Assembly (NCBI GenBank): GCA_022709695.1
Contig: JAKLII010000014.1
Location: forward strand, 1-47,596
DNA length: 47,596 nt
Direction of reading: 5' to 3'
From: Bacteroidota bacterium
GTDB lineage: Bacteria > Bacteroidota > Bacteroidia > Bacteroidales > SKPS01
Below, in pieces: positions 22,536 through 31,909 of this stretch (position 1 is the first letter of the stretch; each line of letters begins with the position of its first letter). The notes below the pieces were generated by a model, which had not been told where the DNA came from, did not search any database, and worked only from the letters and a program-made list of their open reading frames with translations. The position numbers and the translations under genes are program-made.

Positions 22536-24404
22536 TTAATGCCCTGAAGCTTCATGAAACGTGCTTGTGCCCCCAACCACTGGTAAAGTTAATCGGGTGG
22601 CATTCAGGTCAATGGTGAGCATGGTTCCCGGTTCAGGTCGGAGGGTAAATTCGTTATCGCTGGAGAAGATCATCAACCCGATTTGCTGCCCTTTCCGGAT
22701 CACCTGATCGTCAGGCATCAGGGGGAATGTCATGGTATAATAGGCTCCTGGCTGCAATTTTTCGCTTTCGGTCAGCGAGCGATGGTTCTGCGGGTCGGCC
22801 CAACCGCGTGTAATGATGTTGTCGTACACGGCCACTCCTTTGCCCTCTTCCCAGGGGAGTGATACCAGCCATACCGAAAGGTTTGCTGCCGGTTTGCTGC
22901 AAGCGAGCCGGATGGTGACTTCAGGGGTGCCTGAAATCCGGAGGTCTTCGCGCAGGGGTGCCGTAACAAAAAGCACCCTGTGGCCGGCATTTGTGCTGTC
23001 GGCCAAAAGGTTTCCCGGTACCGTTGCGTCGTCGGTAAACGACATATCAGGCTGCGCTTCAGGTTTTTCGGTAATGAGTACACCCTCCTGACCGGCGGAC
23101 TTTTTCGGGTACAGCGTAACCATTTCTGCCTCGGGATCCGGGTAACTGCTGTATGCGGTGGGAAGGGTGTTCCCTTCTCGCACAATCCACACCGGGGCAT
23201 CCCCTTCCACGCCATTCTCAACGCCATGCAGGTACCGGGTAAACCAGCGGTTCATCATCTGCATGGGGGGATCCCCTCCATGATCAGCCTGGTGGTAGTA
23301 CAATTGCACCGGGATGCCAAGCTCCCTTGCGGCTGCATAAAACCGGTAGCTTTGATCCGGCATCACATTCCAGTCGTTGAATCCGTGCGACATCAGCATA
23401 GCGGCTTTCATGTTTCCGATCTGGTTCAGATAATCACGGCTTTCCCAGAAAGCATTGTAATCGCCTGTAATTCTGTCCTGGTACTTCATCAGCAGGCTGT
23501 CCCTGACCCTCTGGTTGTTCCCTTTTCGCTTGGTTTTATCCCCGCTGTTGATAAAATCATACATCACATCCACATCTTCGCCGGGGTACCCTCCGGGTGA
23601 TTTTACCAGTCCGTTCGACCTGTAATAATGATACCATGAAGATACCGGAGCTACGGGGATAATCGCTTCAAGGCCTTCGACCCCTGTGGTGGCAGCCGCC
23701 AGGCAGAGGGTGCCATCGTAGGAGGTCCCTGTCATTCCCACTTTACCGCTGCACCAGTAAGCCTTAACCTCCGTGGTTCCGGTCCGGGTGGTAAAGCCCG
23801 TACCCCTTCCGCACAGCCAGTCGATCACCGCCCTGGGAGCCAGCGACTCGTTCTCCCCTCCGATAGTGGGGGCCCCGTCTGACAACCCTGTGCCCGGAGA
23901 GGAGGAATACACCATAATATACCCTCTGGGCACCCAGGTGCGGTCGTAGAACATGGTCATCATGGGTCGATTGCCATTGGTTTTCGGGTCTTTATGCTTG
24001 TGGGGCACGGGCATCTCCCCGATTTCATGGTCAATATTCCAGAAGTGCTTTTTCTTCTGGGTCATCATATCCAGTAGCTTCAGGCCGTAGTAGGGGCTCG
24101 ACATGTAGATTGCCGGAAGTTTCAGGTCGGAGGAATCGGTTTGCCGGGGCCTGGTGACGAATACATGCATCCGGTCGGGTTTCCCGTCGAGGTCAGAATC
24201 GAACGGGGCTTCAACCCAGAGCTCCTCTCTGATCCATTCTGACGGATTGCTGAATTCGGGCACCACCTGTGCCTCGCCGTTTATGAAGATCGGCCTCGGT
24301 TTCTTCGGGCCGGTGGCAGAGGTATCCTGAGCGAATGCAACAGACAGACTGCACAAAAACAGGATCAGAAATACGTTGTATTTGAGATTTGCAGAAATTC
24401 TCAT
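22536..24404 (-). CDS. Secreted CocE/NonD-family hydrolase (S15 Xaa-Pro peptidase-like)
   Basis: The 622-residue protein has a signal peptide (residues 1-25, ending VAFA before Gln) and an alpha/beta-hydrolase domain of the S15/CocE family. The nucleophile is S228 in GMTGTSYDG, the acid is probably D344 in GFNDWNV, and the base is H375 in HQADHGG. The C-terminal third (about 440-622) is the galactose-binding-like jelly-roll seen in Xaa-Pro dipeptidyl-peptidases and CocE. The N-terminal part has DSDLDGKPDRMHVFVTRP. Activity on Xaa-Pro peptides or small acyl esters is possible; the substrate is not resolved. It follows the small barrel-like gene by 36 bases and may share a transcript with it. 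Confidence 0.92.
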   Translation of the reverse strand: MRISANLKYNVFLILFLCSLSVAFAQDTSATGPKKPRPIFINGEAQVVPEFSNPSEWIREELWVEAPFDSDLDGKPDRMHVFVTRPRQTDSSDLKLPAIYMSSPYYGLKLLDMMTQKKKHFWNIDHEIGEMPVPHKHKDPKTNGNRPMMTMFYDRTWVPRGYIMVYSSSPGTGLSDGAPTIGGENESLAPRAVIDWLCGRGTGFTTRTGTTEVKAYWCSGKVGMTGTSYDGTLCLAAATTGVEGLEAIIPVAPVSSWYHYYRSNGLVKSPGGYPGEDVDVMYDFINSGDKTKRKGNNQRVRDSLLMKYQDRITGDYNAFWESRDYLNQIGNMKAAMLMSHGFNDWNVMPDQSYRFYAAARELGIPVQLYYHQADHGGDPPMQMMNRWFTRYLHGVENGVEGDAPVWIVREGNTLPTAYSSYPDPEAEMVTLYPKKSAGQEGVLITEKPEAQPDMSFTDDATVPGNLLADSTNAGHRVLFVTAPLREDLRISGTPEVTIRLACSKPAANLSVWLVSLPWEEGKGVAVYDNIITRGWADPQNHRSLTESEKLQPGAYYTMTFPLMPDDQVIRKGQQIGLMIFSSDNEFTLRPEPGTMLTIDLNATRLTLPVVGGTSTFHEASGH

Positions 24405-24440
24405 GCTTATAAATTGTTAAATATCAGATGATAAATAGAA

Positions 24441-24956
24441 TCAGAAGATATATCCAAATCCGAAGCCAATGCCTGCCGTACTGAGACTCCACCGGAAAAA
24501 GCGGTTCTTCTCAGGATTTTGTTTTCGGAATCCCAGCGAAATCACAGGCATGGCATAACTGTACTCGAATCCGGGATCGCTTTTTTCAAACAGGGCCGTC
24601 CCCCCCAGTTTCAGCTCAAAGAATTTATCTTTCCGGCCTGCCAGAAGGGTGAATGCAAGGTGTGGCCCCATACCGGGATCATCCAGGCCCCCGGACCAAT
24701 GCTGAACCGCAAAGGTATATCCGGCTGTTAACCCGAGCCGTACCTTTGAGGTCTCCGAGGGCCTCCACAAATGCTCGTAGCTCAGGTTCGCCACCGATGC
24801 CAGCAGCAAAGTGGAAGCATACACCGACACCGACGACTGCTGTTTGGGATAGTTGTCTGTCTGGGCTCTCAGTCCTTGTGGTGCAAGCAGCATCATAGGG
24901 ACTATGATTACAGGCAGGGTGAAAATTGCACTATAAGAGCGATGATGATTATTCAT
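24441..24956 (-). CDS. Small secreted, probably outer-membrane beta-barrel protein
   Basis: The 171-residue protein has a signal peptide (ending GLRA before Gln) and alternating hydrophobic/aromatic strands such as VRLGLTAGYTFAVQHW and PHLAFTLLAGRKDKFFELKL. It ends in SLSTAGIGFGFGYIF, with a terminal aromatic residue as in outer-membrane barrels. The size suits an eight-strand barrel. No family is recognised. It lies 39 bases after the T9SS cargo gene and 36 before the S15 peptidase gene, all on the minus strand. Confidence 0.75.
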   Translation of the reverse strand: MNNHHRSYSAIFTLPVIIVPMMLLAPQGLRAQTDNYPKQQSSVSVYASTLLLASVANLSYEHLWRPSETSKVRLGLTAGYTFAVQHWSGGLDDPGMGPHLAFTLLAGRKDKFFELKLGGTALFEKSDPGFEYSYAMPVISLGFRKQNPEKNRFFRWSLSTAGIGFGFGYIF

Positions 24957-24995
24957 ACAGTCTTTTATTATAAAGATAACTTATTCAGGTATAAT

Positions 24996-25886
24996 CTATT
25001 GAATGATGATTTTTTTTGTAACATTTCCTTGGTTGGAAGATATTCTGCACATGTACACACCCTTGGGTTGATCCGACAAATCGATGGTGGTTTTTTCGGT
25101 GTCAGGTTCGCATTCTAAAATCATTTCTCCAAGCAGATTGAAAATTATTACAATACTTTGGTGCTTATCATACCGGGTATTGAGGATGGTAAGTTGTCCG
25201 TTTGTCGGATTTGGGTAAATGGAAACATCAACTTCATTGAAATTTTTATGCATGCCAATTGAATACAAGTTGCAGGCAAATTCCTCAATAGTAACAGAAT
25301 TGGTAGTTGCCCTGATCTTTACCCAACCGAAAAGGGTATCATTGGGGATTACTACCCGAACTCCGACATAATAGTCTCCCTGGGTTGTATCCATCATGCT
25401 ACCGCAACCATATCCGTAAATCCATGGCTTATTAACACTGCCTCTGCTATATCCCATATATACTTTTGAGGGATACCAGAATGCGTTATTGCTGATGGTG
25501 TCGTATTTTGAAAAAGATTTTGCCATCGCTTCGAGGTAGTACAGATGATACTGAAGTGTGCTGTCGAAAATGGCAAAACAAGAGTCAAATCCTTCAAGGG
25601 CAAAACCTGTCTGATTCATTGATATTACAAAGCTTCCGGAGTTTCCATCCCAGTTGGTGACTTCACGCTGAGCACCGAAAATAAGGTCGTTTATGCCATC
25701 GTTGTTAATATCGAGAGAATAGGTAACAGTGCCACCAGACCCGGATGCAAACCCCAGGCTTTTATCTGGCACAAAGTCATAGAAATAATCCTGGTTTCCG
25801 TGTATGCCGGCAAGGATGTGTTGCCCTGAAATTGTGAAGGATAAAACCAGCAAGGGTAATAGGATGATTAAAGATCTTCTGTTCAT
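24996..25886 (-). CDS. T9SS-exported protein with C-terminal type A sorting domain
   Basis: The 296-residue protein has a signal peptide (residues 1-21) and a 190-residue body of unknown fold with LDINNDGINDLIFG, an Asp/Asn-rich loop that probably binds calcium. The C-terminal 75 residues form a type A T9SS sorting domain: VSIYPNPTNGQLTI, then NLLGEMI, then KGVYMCRISSNQGNVTKKII. It is therefore expected on the cell surface or outside. Body function is unknown. The sequence looks more A/T-rich than the flanking housekeeping genes. Confidence 0.88.
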   Translation of the reverse strand: MNRRSLIILLPLLVLSFTISGQHILAGIHGNQDYFYDFVPDKSLGFASGSGGTVTYSLDINNDGINDLIFGAQREVTNWDGNSGSFVISMNQTGFALEGFDSCFAIFDSTLQYHLYYLEAMAKSFSKYDTISNNAFWYPSKVYMGYSRGSVNKPWIYGYGCGSMMDTTQGDYYVGVRVVIPNDTLFGWVKIRATTNSVTIEEFACNLYSIGMHKNFNEVDVSIYPNPTNGQLTILNTRYDKHQSIVIIFNLLGEMILECEPDTEKTTIDLSDQPKGVYMCRISSNQGNVTKKIIIQ

Positions 25887-25913
25887 GCTGTAAAAATAAC
25901 GATTAATCTGTAT

Positions 25914-26108
25914 ATTCCCTCAATTCCACATTTGCACATATCACACATTTCTACATTTCCACATTTCCATATTCTCACATTTTCATATTTCCATCCCGGA
26001 TCGCTTCGCTCCCGGGACTTCGCTTTGCTCAGCATTTCCATCCCGGATCGCTTCGCTCCCGGGACTTCACTACGCTCAGCATTTTCACATTTACACATTT
26101 CCACATCT
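25914..26108. repeat. Degenerate CCACATTT repeats around a 47-base direct repeat, upstream of pyrG
   Basis: From about 25920 to 25990 and again from 26082 to 26108, the sequence is a run of 7-9-base units close to CCACATTT. Between them, two tandem copies of a 47-base element occupy 25988-26034 and 26035-26081, differing at three positions near the end. Each copy contains TCCCGG-N12-CCGGGA, a 6-base-stem hairpin. Short ORFs on both strands here have repetitive translations and are not genes. Confidence 0.9.
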
Positions 26109-26113
26109 TCCCA

Positions 26114-26145
26114 TTGGCACATTATCTCTCTTTTGCTTTACTTTG
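26114..26145 (+). promoter_or_regulatory. Probable pyrG promoter
   Basis: TTGG at 26114-26117 and TTACTTTG at 26138-26145 are separated by 20 bases. This fits the -33 and -7 boxes with a single mismatch in TAnnTTTG. The box ends 19 bases before the ATG, giving a leader of about 15 nucleotides. Confidence 0.6.
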
Positions 26146-26152
26146 CACCTGA

Positions 26153-27781
<1,629 letters not shown>

Positions 27782-27803
27782 AAAAATTGATTTCTCATAC
27801 GAT

Positions 27804-29741
27804 ATGAATAAAAGTACAATCATTGGGCTGGTGCTGATCTTCGGGATCATGATGGGGTATTTTTACCTGATGCAGCCTTCGAAGGAGGAGATTCAGAAAG
27901 AGAAGGCGCGTCAGGATTCGCTGATCACGGCCCGTAAAAAGGAGGCTGCATATCGCGACTCACTGATCCGCATTGAACGGGACAGCATTGCCCAGTTGCC
28001 CGATTCCCTCAGGCCCAAAATGGATGTCACCCCTGCAAGGCCCGCAGGCACCTTGTCGCCGCAGGATCTGGCTGCCCCGTTCGGACATGCCCTTCAGGCC
28101 GATACCTCCAACTGGTGGATCGAGAGTGATGTGCTCCGGATCAGGCTGTCTGCCAAAGGGGGGCGCCCTGCCGATGTGGAACTGACGCAGTACAAGACCT
28201 TCGATACCTTGCCACTCATGCTCTTCAGGGAGAAGGGGAGTACTTTCTCCCTCAGTTTCTTCCAGGAACGTCAGCGCGTTGAAACCGGCAAATGCCATTT
28301 TACCCCTGTGTGGTACGACAACACCACAGAAGGCACCGACAGCATCGTGATGAAGGGGGACCGGCTGAAATTCGGGATGCGCCTGTATATGTTTGATTCC
28401 GTGAGTGACGGTGCCCAAAATCCGTATATAGAATTCGTATATACCCTTACGAGGGGATCGTACATGGTGGGTTTTGAGGTAGTGATGAAAGGGATGCAGG
28501 ATTATGTGGCTCCGCAGACCGAGCAACTGGACCTCGCCTGGACCGCTGAGCTGCAGAAGCAGGAGAAGACCACCAACGTAATGAACGGATCCACGGTATA
28601 TTATGCCCATGCCGACCGCGAAGTGGAATATCTGTCAGAATCCAAGGATGATGAGATGTCGGTACCGACAAAGGTCAAATGGCTGTCGTTTAAACAGGCA
28701 TTTTTTACTGCCGTATTAATTGCCGGTGACCATTTTACCCAGGCTGAGGCTTCGGTTTCTACCGACAAGAAAAGCAGGGATCCGAGGTATGTCCGGTCAG
28801 TAAACGCTACTTTGGGAGTGCCATATACCAGAGCTGAGGAGACCCGCATTCCGCTGCAGTTCTATTTCGGGCCCAACAAGTTCAAAACGCTGAAGCAGTA
28901 TGATCTGGGCATGGAGCGGCAGATACCCCTCGGATGGTCGTTCTTCCTGATGCACTGGATCAACCGTTTTGCCGTGCTTCCGGTATTCAACTGGCTCGAA
29001 AACACCGGAATGAATTATGGTATCATCATTCTGATCCTTACACTCCTGCTAAAGCTTGCACTTTTCCCCATCGCCTATAAAACCTATGTTTCTTCGGCCA
29101 AAATGCGTGCTCTGAAACCTGAGGTGGATGAAATCACCAAAAAATTCCCGAAGAAGGAGGATGCCATGAAGAAGCAGCAGGCGACCATGGCGCTGTATAA
29201 GTCGGTGGGGGTGAACCCTATGGCCGGATGTGTGCCCCAGCTGCTGCAGTTTCCGATCCTGCTGGCCATGTTCCGGTTCTTCCCGGCTTCCTTCGAGCTG
29301 CGGCAGCAGTCATTCCTCTGGGCCACTGACCTTTCCAGCTACGACTCGATCCTGAACCTCCCCTTCAAAATACCGGGCTACGGCGACCACGTAAGCCTCT
29401 TTACCCTGCTGATGACCATTTCCACCATCATCTATACACGCATCAACAACCAGATGATGTCGGGGACACAACAGATGCCCGGGATGAAACTGATGATGTA
29501 CCTGATGCCCATCATGTTCCTGGGGATCTTCAACAGTTATTCATCCGGCCTCAGCTACTACTACCTGCTGGCCAACCTCATCACCTTTGCCCAGATCTTC
29601 ATCATCCGGCGGTTTGTGGATGAGAACAAACTCAGGGCTCAGCTCCAGGCCAACAAGCAGAAGCCGGTGAAGAAGTCACGGTTTCAGCAGCGCCTCGAAG
29701 AGGCTGCCAAACAGCGTGGATACAAACCGGTGAAGAAGTAA
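27804..29741 (+). CDS. yidC: Membrane protein insertase YidC (large periplasmic domain form)
   Basis: The 645-residue protein has an N-terminal membrane segment (residues 5-24), a large periplasmic beta-domain at about 95-370, and the conserved five-helix insertase core from about 380. Core landmarks are NRFAVLPVFNWLENTGMNYG, the cytoplasmic hairpin YVSSAKMRALKPEVDEITKK and GCVPQLLQFPILLAMF. The charged residue in the substrate groove is Lys (about K417 in TLLLKLALFP) where E. coli has Arg. The C-terminal tail is basic (KKSRFQQRLEEAAKQRGYKP), which could contact the ribosome. The next gene converges with a 2-base gap. Confidence 0.97.
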   Translation: MNKSTIIGLVLIFGIMMGYFYLMQPSKEEIQKEKARQDSLITARKKEAAYRDSLIRIERDSIAQLPDSLRPKMDVTPARPAGTLSPQDLAAPFGHALQADTSNWWIESDVLRIRLSAKGGRPADVELTQYKTFDTLPLMLFREKGSTFSLSFFQERQRVETGKCHFTPVWYDNTTEGTDSIVMKGDRLKFGMRLYMFDSVSDGAQNPYIEFVYTLTRGSYMVGFEVVMKGMQDYVAPQTEQLDLAWTAELQKQEKTTNVMNGSTVYYAHADREVEYLSESKDDEMSVPTKVKWLSFKQAFFTAVLIAGDHFTQAEASVSTDKKSRDPRYVRSVNATLGVPYTRAEETRIPLQFYFGPNKFKTLKQYDLGMERQIPLGWSFFLMHWINRFAVLPVFNWLENTGMNYGIIILILTLLLKLALFPIAYKTYVSSAKMRALKPEVDEITKKFPKKEDAMKKQQATMALYKSVGVNPMAGCVPQLLQFPILLAMFRFFPASFELRQQSFLWATDLSSYDSILNLPFKIPGYGDHVSLFTLLMTISTIIYTRINNQMMSGTQQMPGMKLMMYLMPIMFLGIFNSYSSGLSYYYLLANLITFAQIFIIRRFVDENKLRAQLQANKQKPVKKSRFQQRLEEAAKQRGYKPVKK

Positions 29742-29743
29742 TT

Positions 29744-31003
29744 CTACAGTTCAAACCGGGGATTCACAATATTGTTGTAGATCGATCCAAAGCGGTAGGA
29801 GAGGCCGAAACTCAGGTTGCCGTTGTATCTGGAGCGCATCGCTTTTTTCTGAAGCAGAATTTCCTCTTCGGTAGCCCCTTTTTTTGGCAGGCTGATCTGA
29901 TCGCGGGTGATGGAGGCTCCTCCGGAAAGATTGTAGGATAACCCTTTTATAATTCTGATACTCAGATTGAAATTGCCGCTCAGGTTGTATTTTGCAAAAT
30001 CAGGGACCAGGGATGAATAGCCTGCACTGGCGCCGATATTTCCCCAGGAGCGGATGAGGTAGTACCGGAGATATAGTGATTGCCTGAGGAAGAGTTCCCG
30101 GGTTTTGTTGTAAATAGTGGTGTCAACATAAACGTTCAAACGGGGTCCGATGCTGTAATTAAAGCCGAGGCGGCGCTCGTTCGACTGGCTGTAAGGATAG
30201 ATATTGTACTCAATGGCTGGCTGCAGGTAGAGGTTGAGTTTGATGTTTGAATAGGTAGAGGCGCTGGCTCCGGCCATTTCACCCAGCGACCAGTGGTCGC
30301 TGATGGCCAGGACACTTCTGTTGTGTGCTCCCCACGACCGGGTGATGTTACGGTACGAACGGTCGTCGGCAAGGATGTAATTGGATTCATTGTAATTATT
30401 GCTGAACCAGAACTGATGTTTCCAGCGGTCTTTGATCTGGGAAACATTGAAATTCGACCAGATATTCAGGTTCTGGTAAGTTTCCTGAAATGACATCCAA
30501 CCATTTACCGCAGTATAGAACACCCATCCGTTCCAGGGATCGGTGGGCCCGGCAGGCAGGGTATCACTGCCCGGTTCGTAGGTTATGGATAATCTGTCTT
30601 TGTATGGGGTGTTGATCAGAAAAGGTATAAGACCCAGAGACAGGTTTTGTACAAATTTCTTTCTGATTTCGTCAGAAGTTTCATCCGGGTATGTGAAGAA
30701 ACTGAGTTCGTCTTTCCGCGAGGCAAATGTGTACTGCCCTATAAATGAAATGGTATATTGCATCCCACCAGAACCGGTACTTTTTCGGGTAACCATGATA
30801 TGCAGATCCGCATCCATTGGGTCGTTCACATAATTCACATAGGGAATCTGCCTCCGGATATAGGTGAGTTCAAACCAGGGAGCATCCAGAAAAACTTTAA
30901 TTGTCAGATCTTTATAAGATTGCTGAGCGTGCACAGCAGTCGGATGTGTCCCGCAAAACAGCACGATTATCAGCAGAAAAAATCCGGTATGTATCGATTT
31001 CAT
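29744..31003 (-). CDS. Putative outer-membrane beta-barrel protein with N-terminal periplasmic domain
   Basis: The 419-residue protein (ATG at 31003, MKSIHTGFFLLI) has a signal peptide ending AVHA before Gln; a GTG eight codons upstream is rejected. Residues ~22-150 form a compact domain (FLDAPWFELTYIRRQIPYVN...DADLHIMVTR). The remainder is rich in alternating aromatic strands (HQFWFSNNYNESNYI, GNLSFGLSYRFG) and ends NPRFEL, as expected of a barrel. It has no family that I can name, though this layout recurs in Bacteroidota. Its stop lies 2 bases from the yidC stop on the other strand, leaving no room for separate terminators. Confidence 0.8.
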   Translation of the reverse strand: MKSIHTGFFLLIIVLFCGTHPTAVHAQQSYKDLTIKVFLDAPWFELTYIRRQIPYVNYVNDPMDADLHIMVTRKSTGSGGMQYTISFIGQYTFASRKDELSFFTYPDETSDEIRKKFVQNLSLGLIPFLINTPYKDRLSITYEPGSDTLPAGPTDPWNGWVFYTAVNGWMSFQETYQNLNIWSNFNVSQIKDRWKHQFWFSNNYNESNYILADDRSYRNITRSWGAHNRSVLAISDHWSLGEMAGASASTYSNIKLNLYLQPAIEYNIYPYSQSNERRLGFNYSIGPRLNVYVDTTIYNKTRELFLRQSLYLRYYLIRSWGNIGASAGYSSLVPDFAKYNLSGNFNLSIRIIKGLSYNLSGGASITRDQISLPKKGATEEEILLQKKAMRSRYNGNLSFGLSYRFGSIYNNIVNPRFEL

Positions 31004-31078
31004 AGAATGATTACCATTTGCGCCCACAAATGTAATACATGCCGGTTGAGCGAGGCGGTTAGCCTGGCAATTATTTAT

Positions 31079-31840
31079 TCATAGTGTATTGCGGAGTGCA
31101 AAGAAGGTATGTATGGCCTCTTTCTGTTGCTCCCCAAGGCGGAAGCTGATGCATTGGGTTAAATATCTAATTGCCTCGTTATCATTGAGTTGTGAATTTA
31201 ACAAGGCGCTCACGGCGTCAGGAATGTGGGCTACTCCCCAGGCCAGCGCTTCGTTGATCATCATTCTGGAAGCCAGCGGCACCCGTTCGCGGGTAAGCCA
31301 GCAGGCAAATACTGCCGGAAGCCCTGTCATTTGCTGCCAGGCGGAGGCAAGATCGACAACGTATGGATATTCTGATGCCAGGCCGAAAGTTTTGTCCCCG
31401 ATGAGCACCATACCGGTGTGGGGTTCCGTTTTGTAACCGTGTTGAACCGTCAGGGGTTTGAGCTCCGGGCTGATATGCCAGTGATGTTTGCACAGAATGG
31501 AGGTCATCAGCACCGATGTCCGTGATTCAGTATCCAGGAAAATGGTACTGAGCTGATCTACCGGCTCATGGCTCAGCAACAGCACGCTCTCCACCGCGTT
31601 TTCGGCTCCGATGCACCATTCGCAGCACATCAGGTCCAGGTCCCTGTCGTCCATGGCCCCCACCGGCACCAGTGCAATGTCGGCGTCTCCTGAAATCCAT
31701 GCCTCCGCACACATTGCCGGGGGCAGCAGGGTGAGTTCCGTGCTTCCGGCCATACCCGGGAAATAGTTGAGCCCGAAGATGAAAGGGATCGTATTGGTGT
31801 ACGATACAGCCGTAATTCTGATTTTATCCCCTTGTTTCAC
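31079..31840 (-). CDS. mqnA: Chorismate dehydratase MqnA (futalosine menaquinone pathway)
   Basis: The 253-residue protein is MqnA, which dehydrates chorismate to 3-enolpyruvoylbenzoate, the first step of the futalosine route to menaquinone. The opening KIRITAVSYTNTIPF, then DADIALVPVGAM and FGLASEYPYVVDLASAWQQM match the family's periplasmic-binding-protein fold. The start is GTG at 31840: an in-frame TGA lies two codons upstream and there is no ATG near the conserved N-terminus. A consensus promoter ends only 4 bases before that GTG, so the mRNA may be leaderless. The other mqn genes are not in the window. Confidence 0.92.
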   Translation of the reverse strand: MKQGDKIRITAVSYTNTIPFIFGLNYFPGMAGSTELTLLPPAMCAEAWISGDADIALVPVGAMDDRDLDLMCCEWCIGAENAVESVLLLSHEPVDQLSTIFLDTESRTSVLMTSILCKHHWHISPELKPLTVQHGYKTEPHTGMVLIGDKTFGLASEYPYVVDLASAWQQMTGLPAVFACWLTRERVPLASRMMINEALAWGVAHIPDAVSALLNSQLNDNEAIRYLTQCISFRLGEQQKEAIHTFFALRNTL

Positions 31841-31844
31841 GCCT

Positions 31845-31876
31845 CAAAGCTACCTCTATTCATCAAAATCAGCAAA
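31845..31876 (-). promoter_or_regulatory. Perfect-consensus promoter of mqnA abutting its start codon
   Basis: On the minus strand, TTTG at 31876-31873, a 20-base spacer and TAGCTTTG at 31852-31845 match the Bacteroidota consensus at every defined position. The -7 box ends 4 bases before the GTG start at 31840, so the predicted transcription start falls at or beside the start codon. Confidence 0.75.
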
Positions 31877-31882
31877 TCTTGG

Positions 31883-31890
31883 TAGCTTTG
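31883..31890 (+). promoter_or_regulatory. -7 box (TAGCTTTG) of the MATE exporter gene
   Basis: TAGCTTTG matches TAnnTTTG exactly and ends 19 bases before the ATG at 31910. No TTTG lies 19-21 bases upstream. With the mqnA box it forms a perfect 10-base inverted repeat, CAAAGCTACC (31845-31854) and GGTAGCTTTG (31881-31890). Confidence 0.55.
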
Positions 31891-31909
31891 TCCGGAAATT
31901 TTTAATTGG

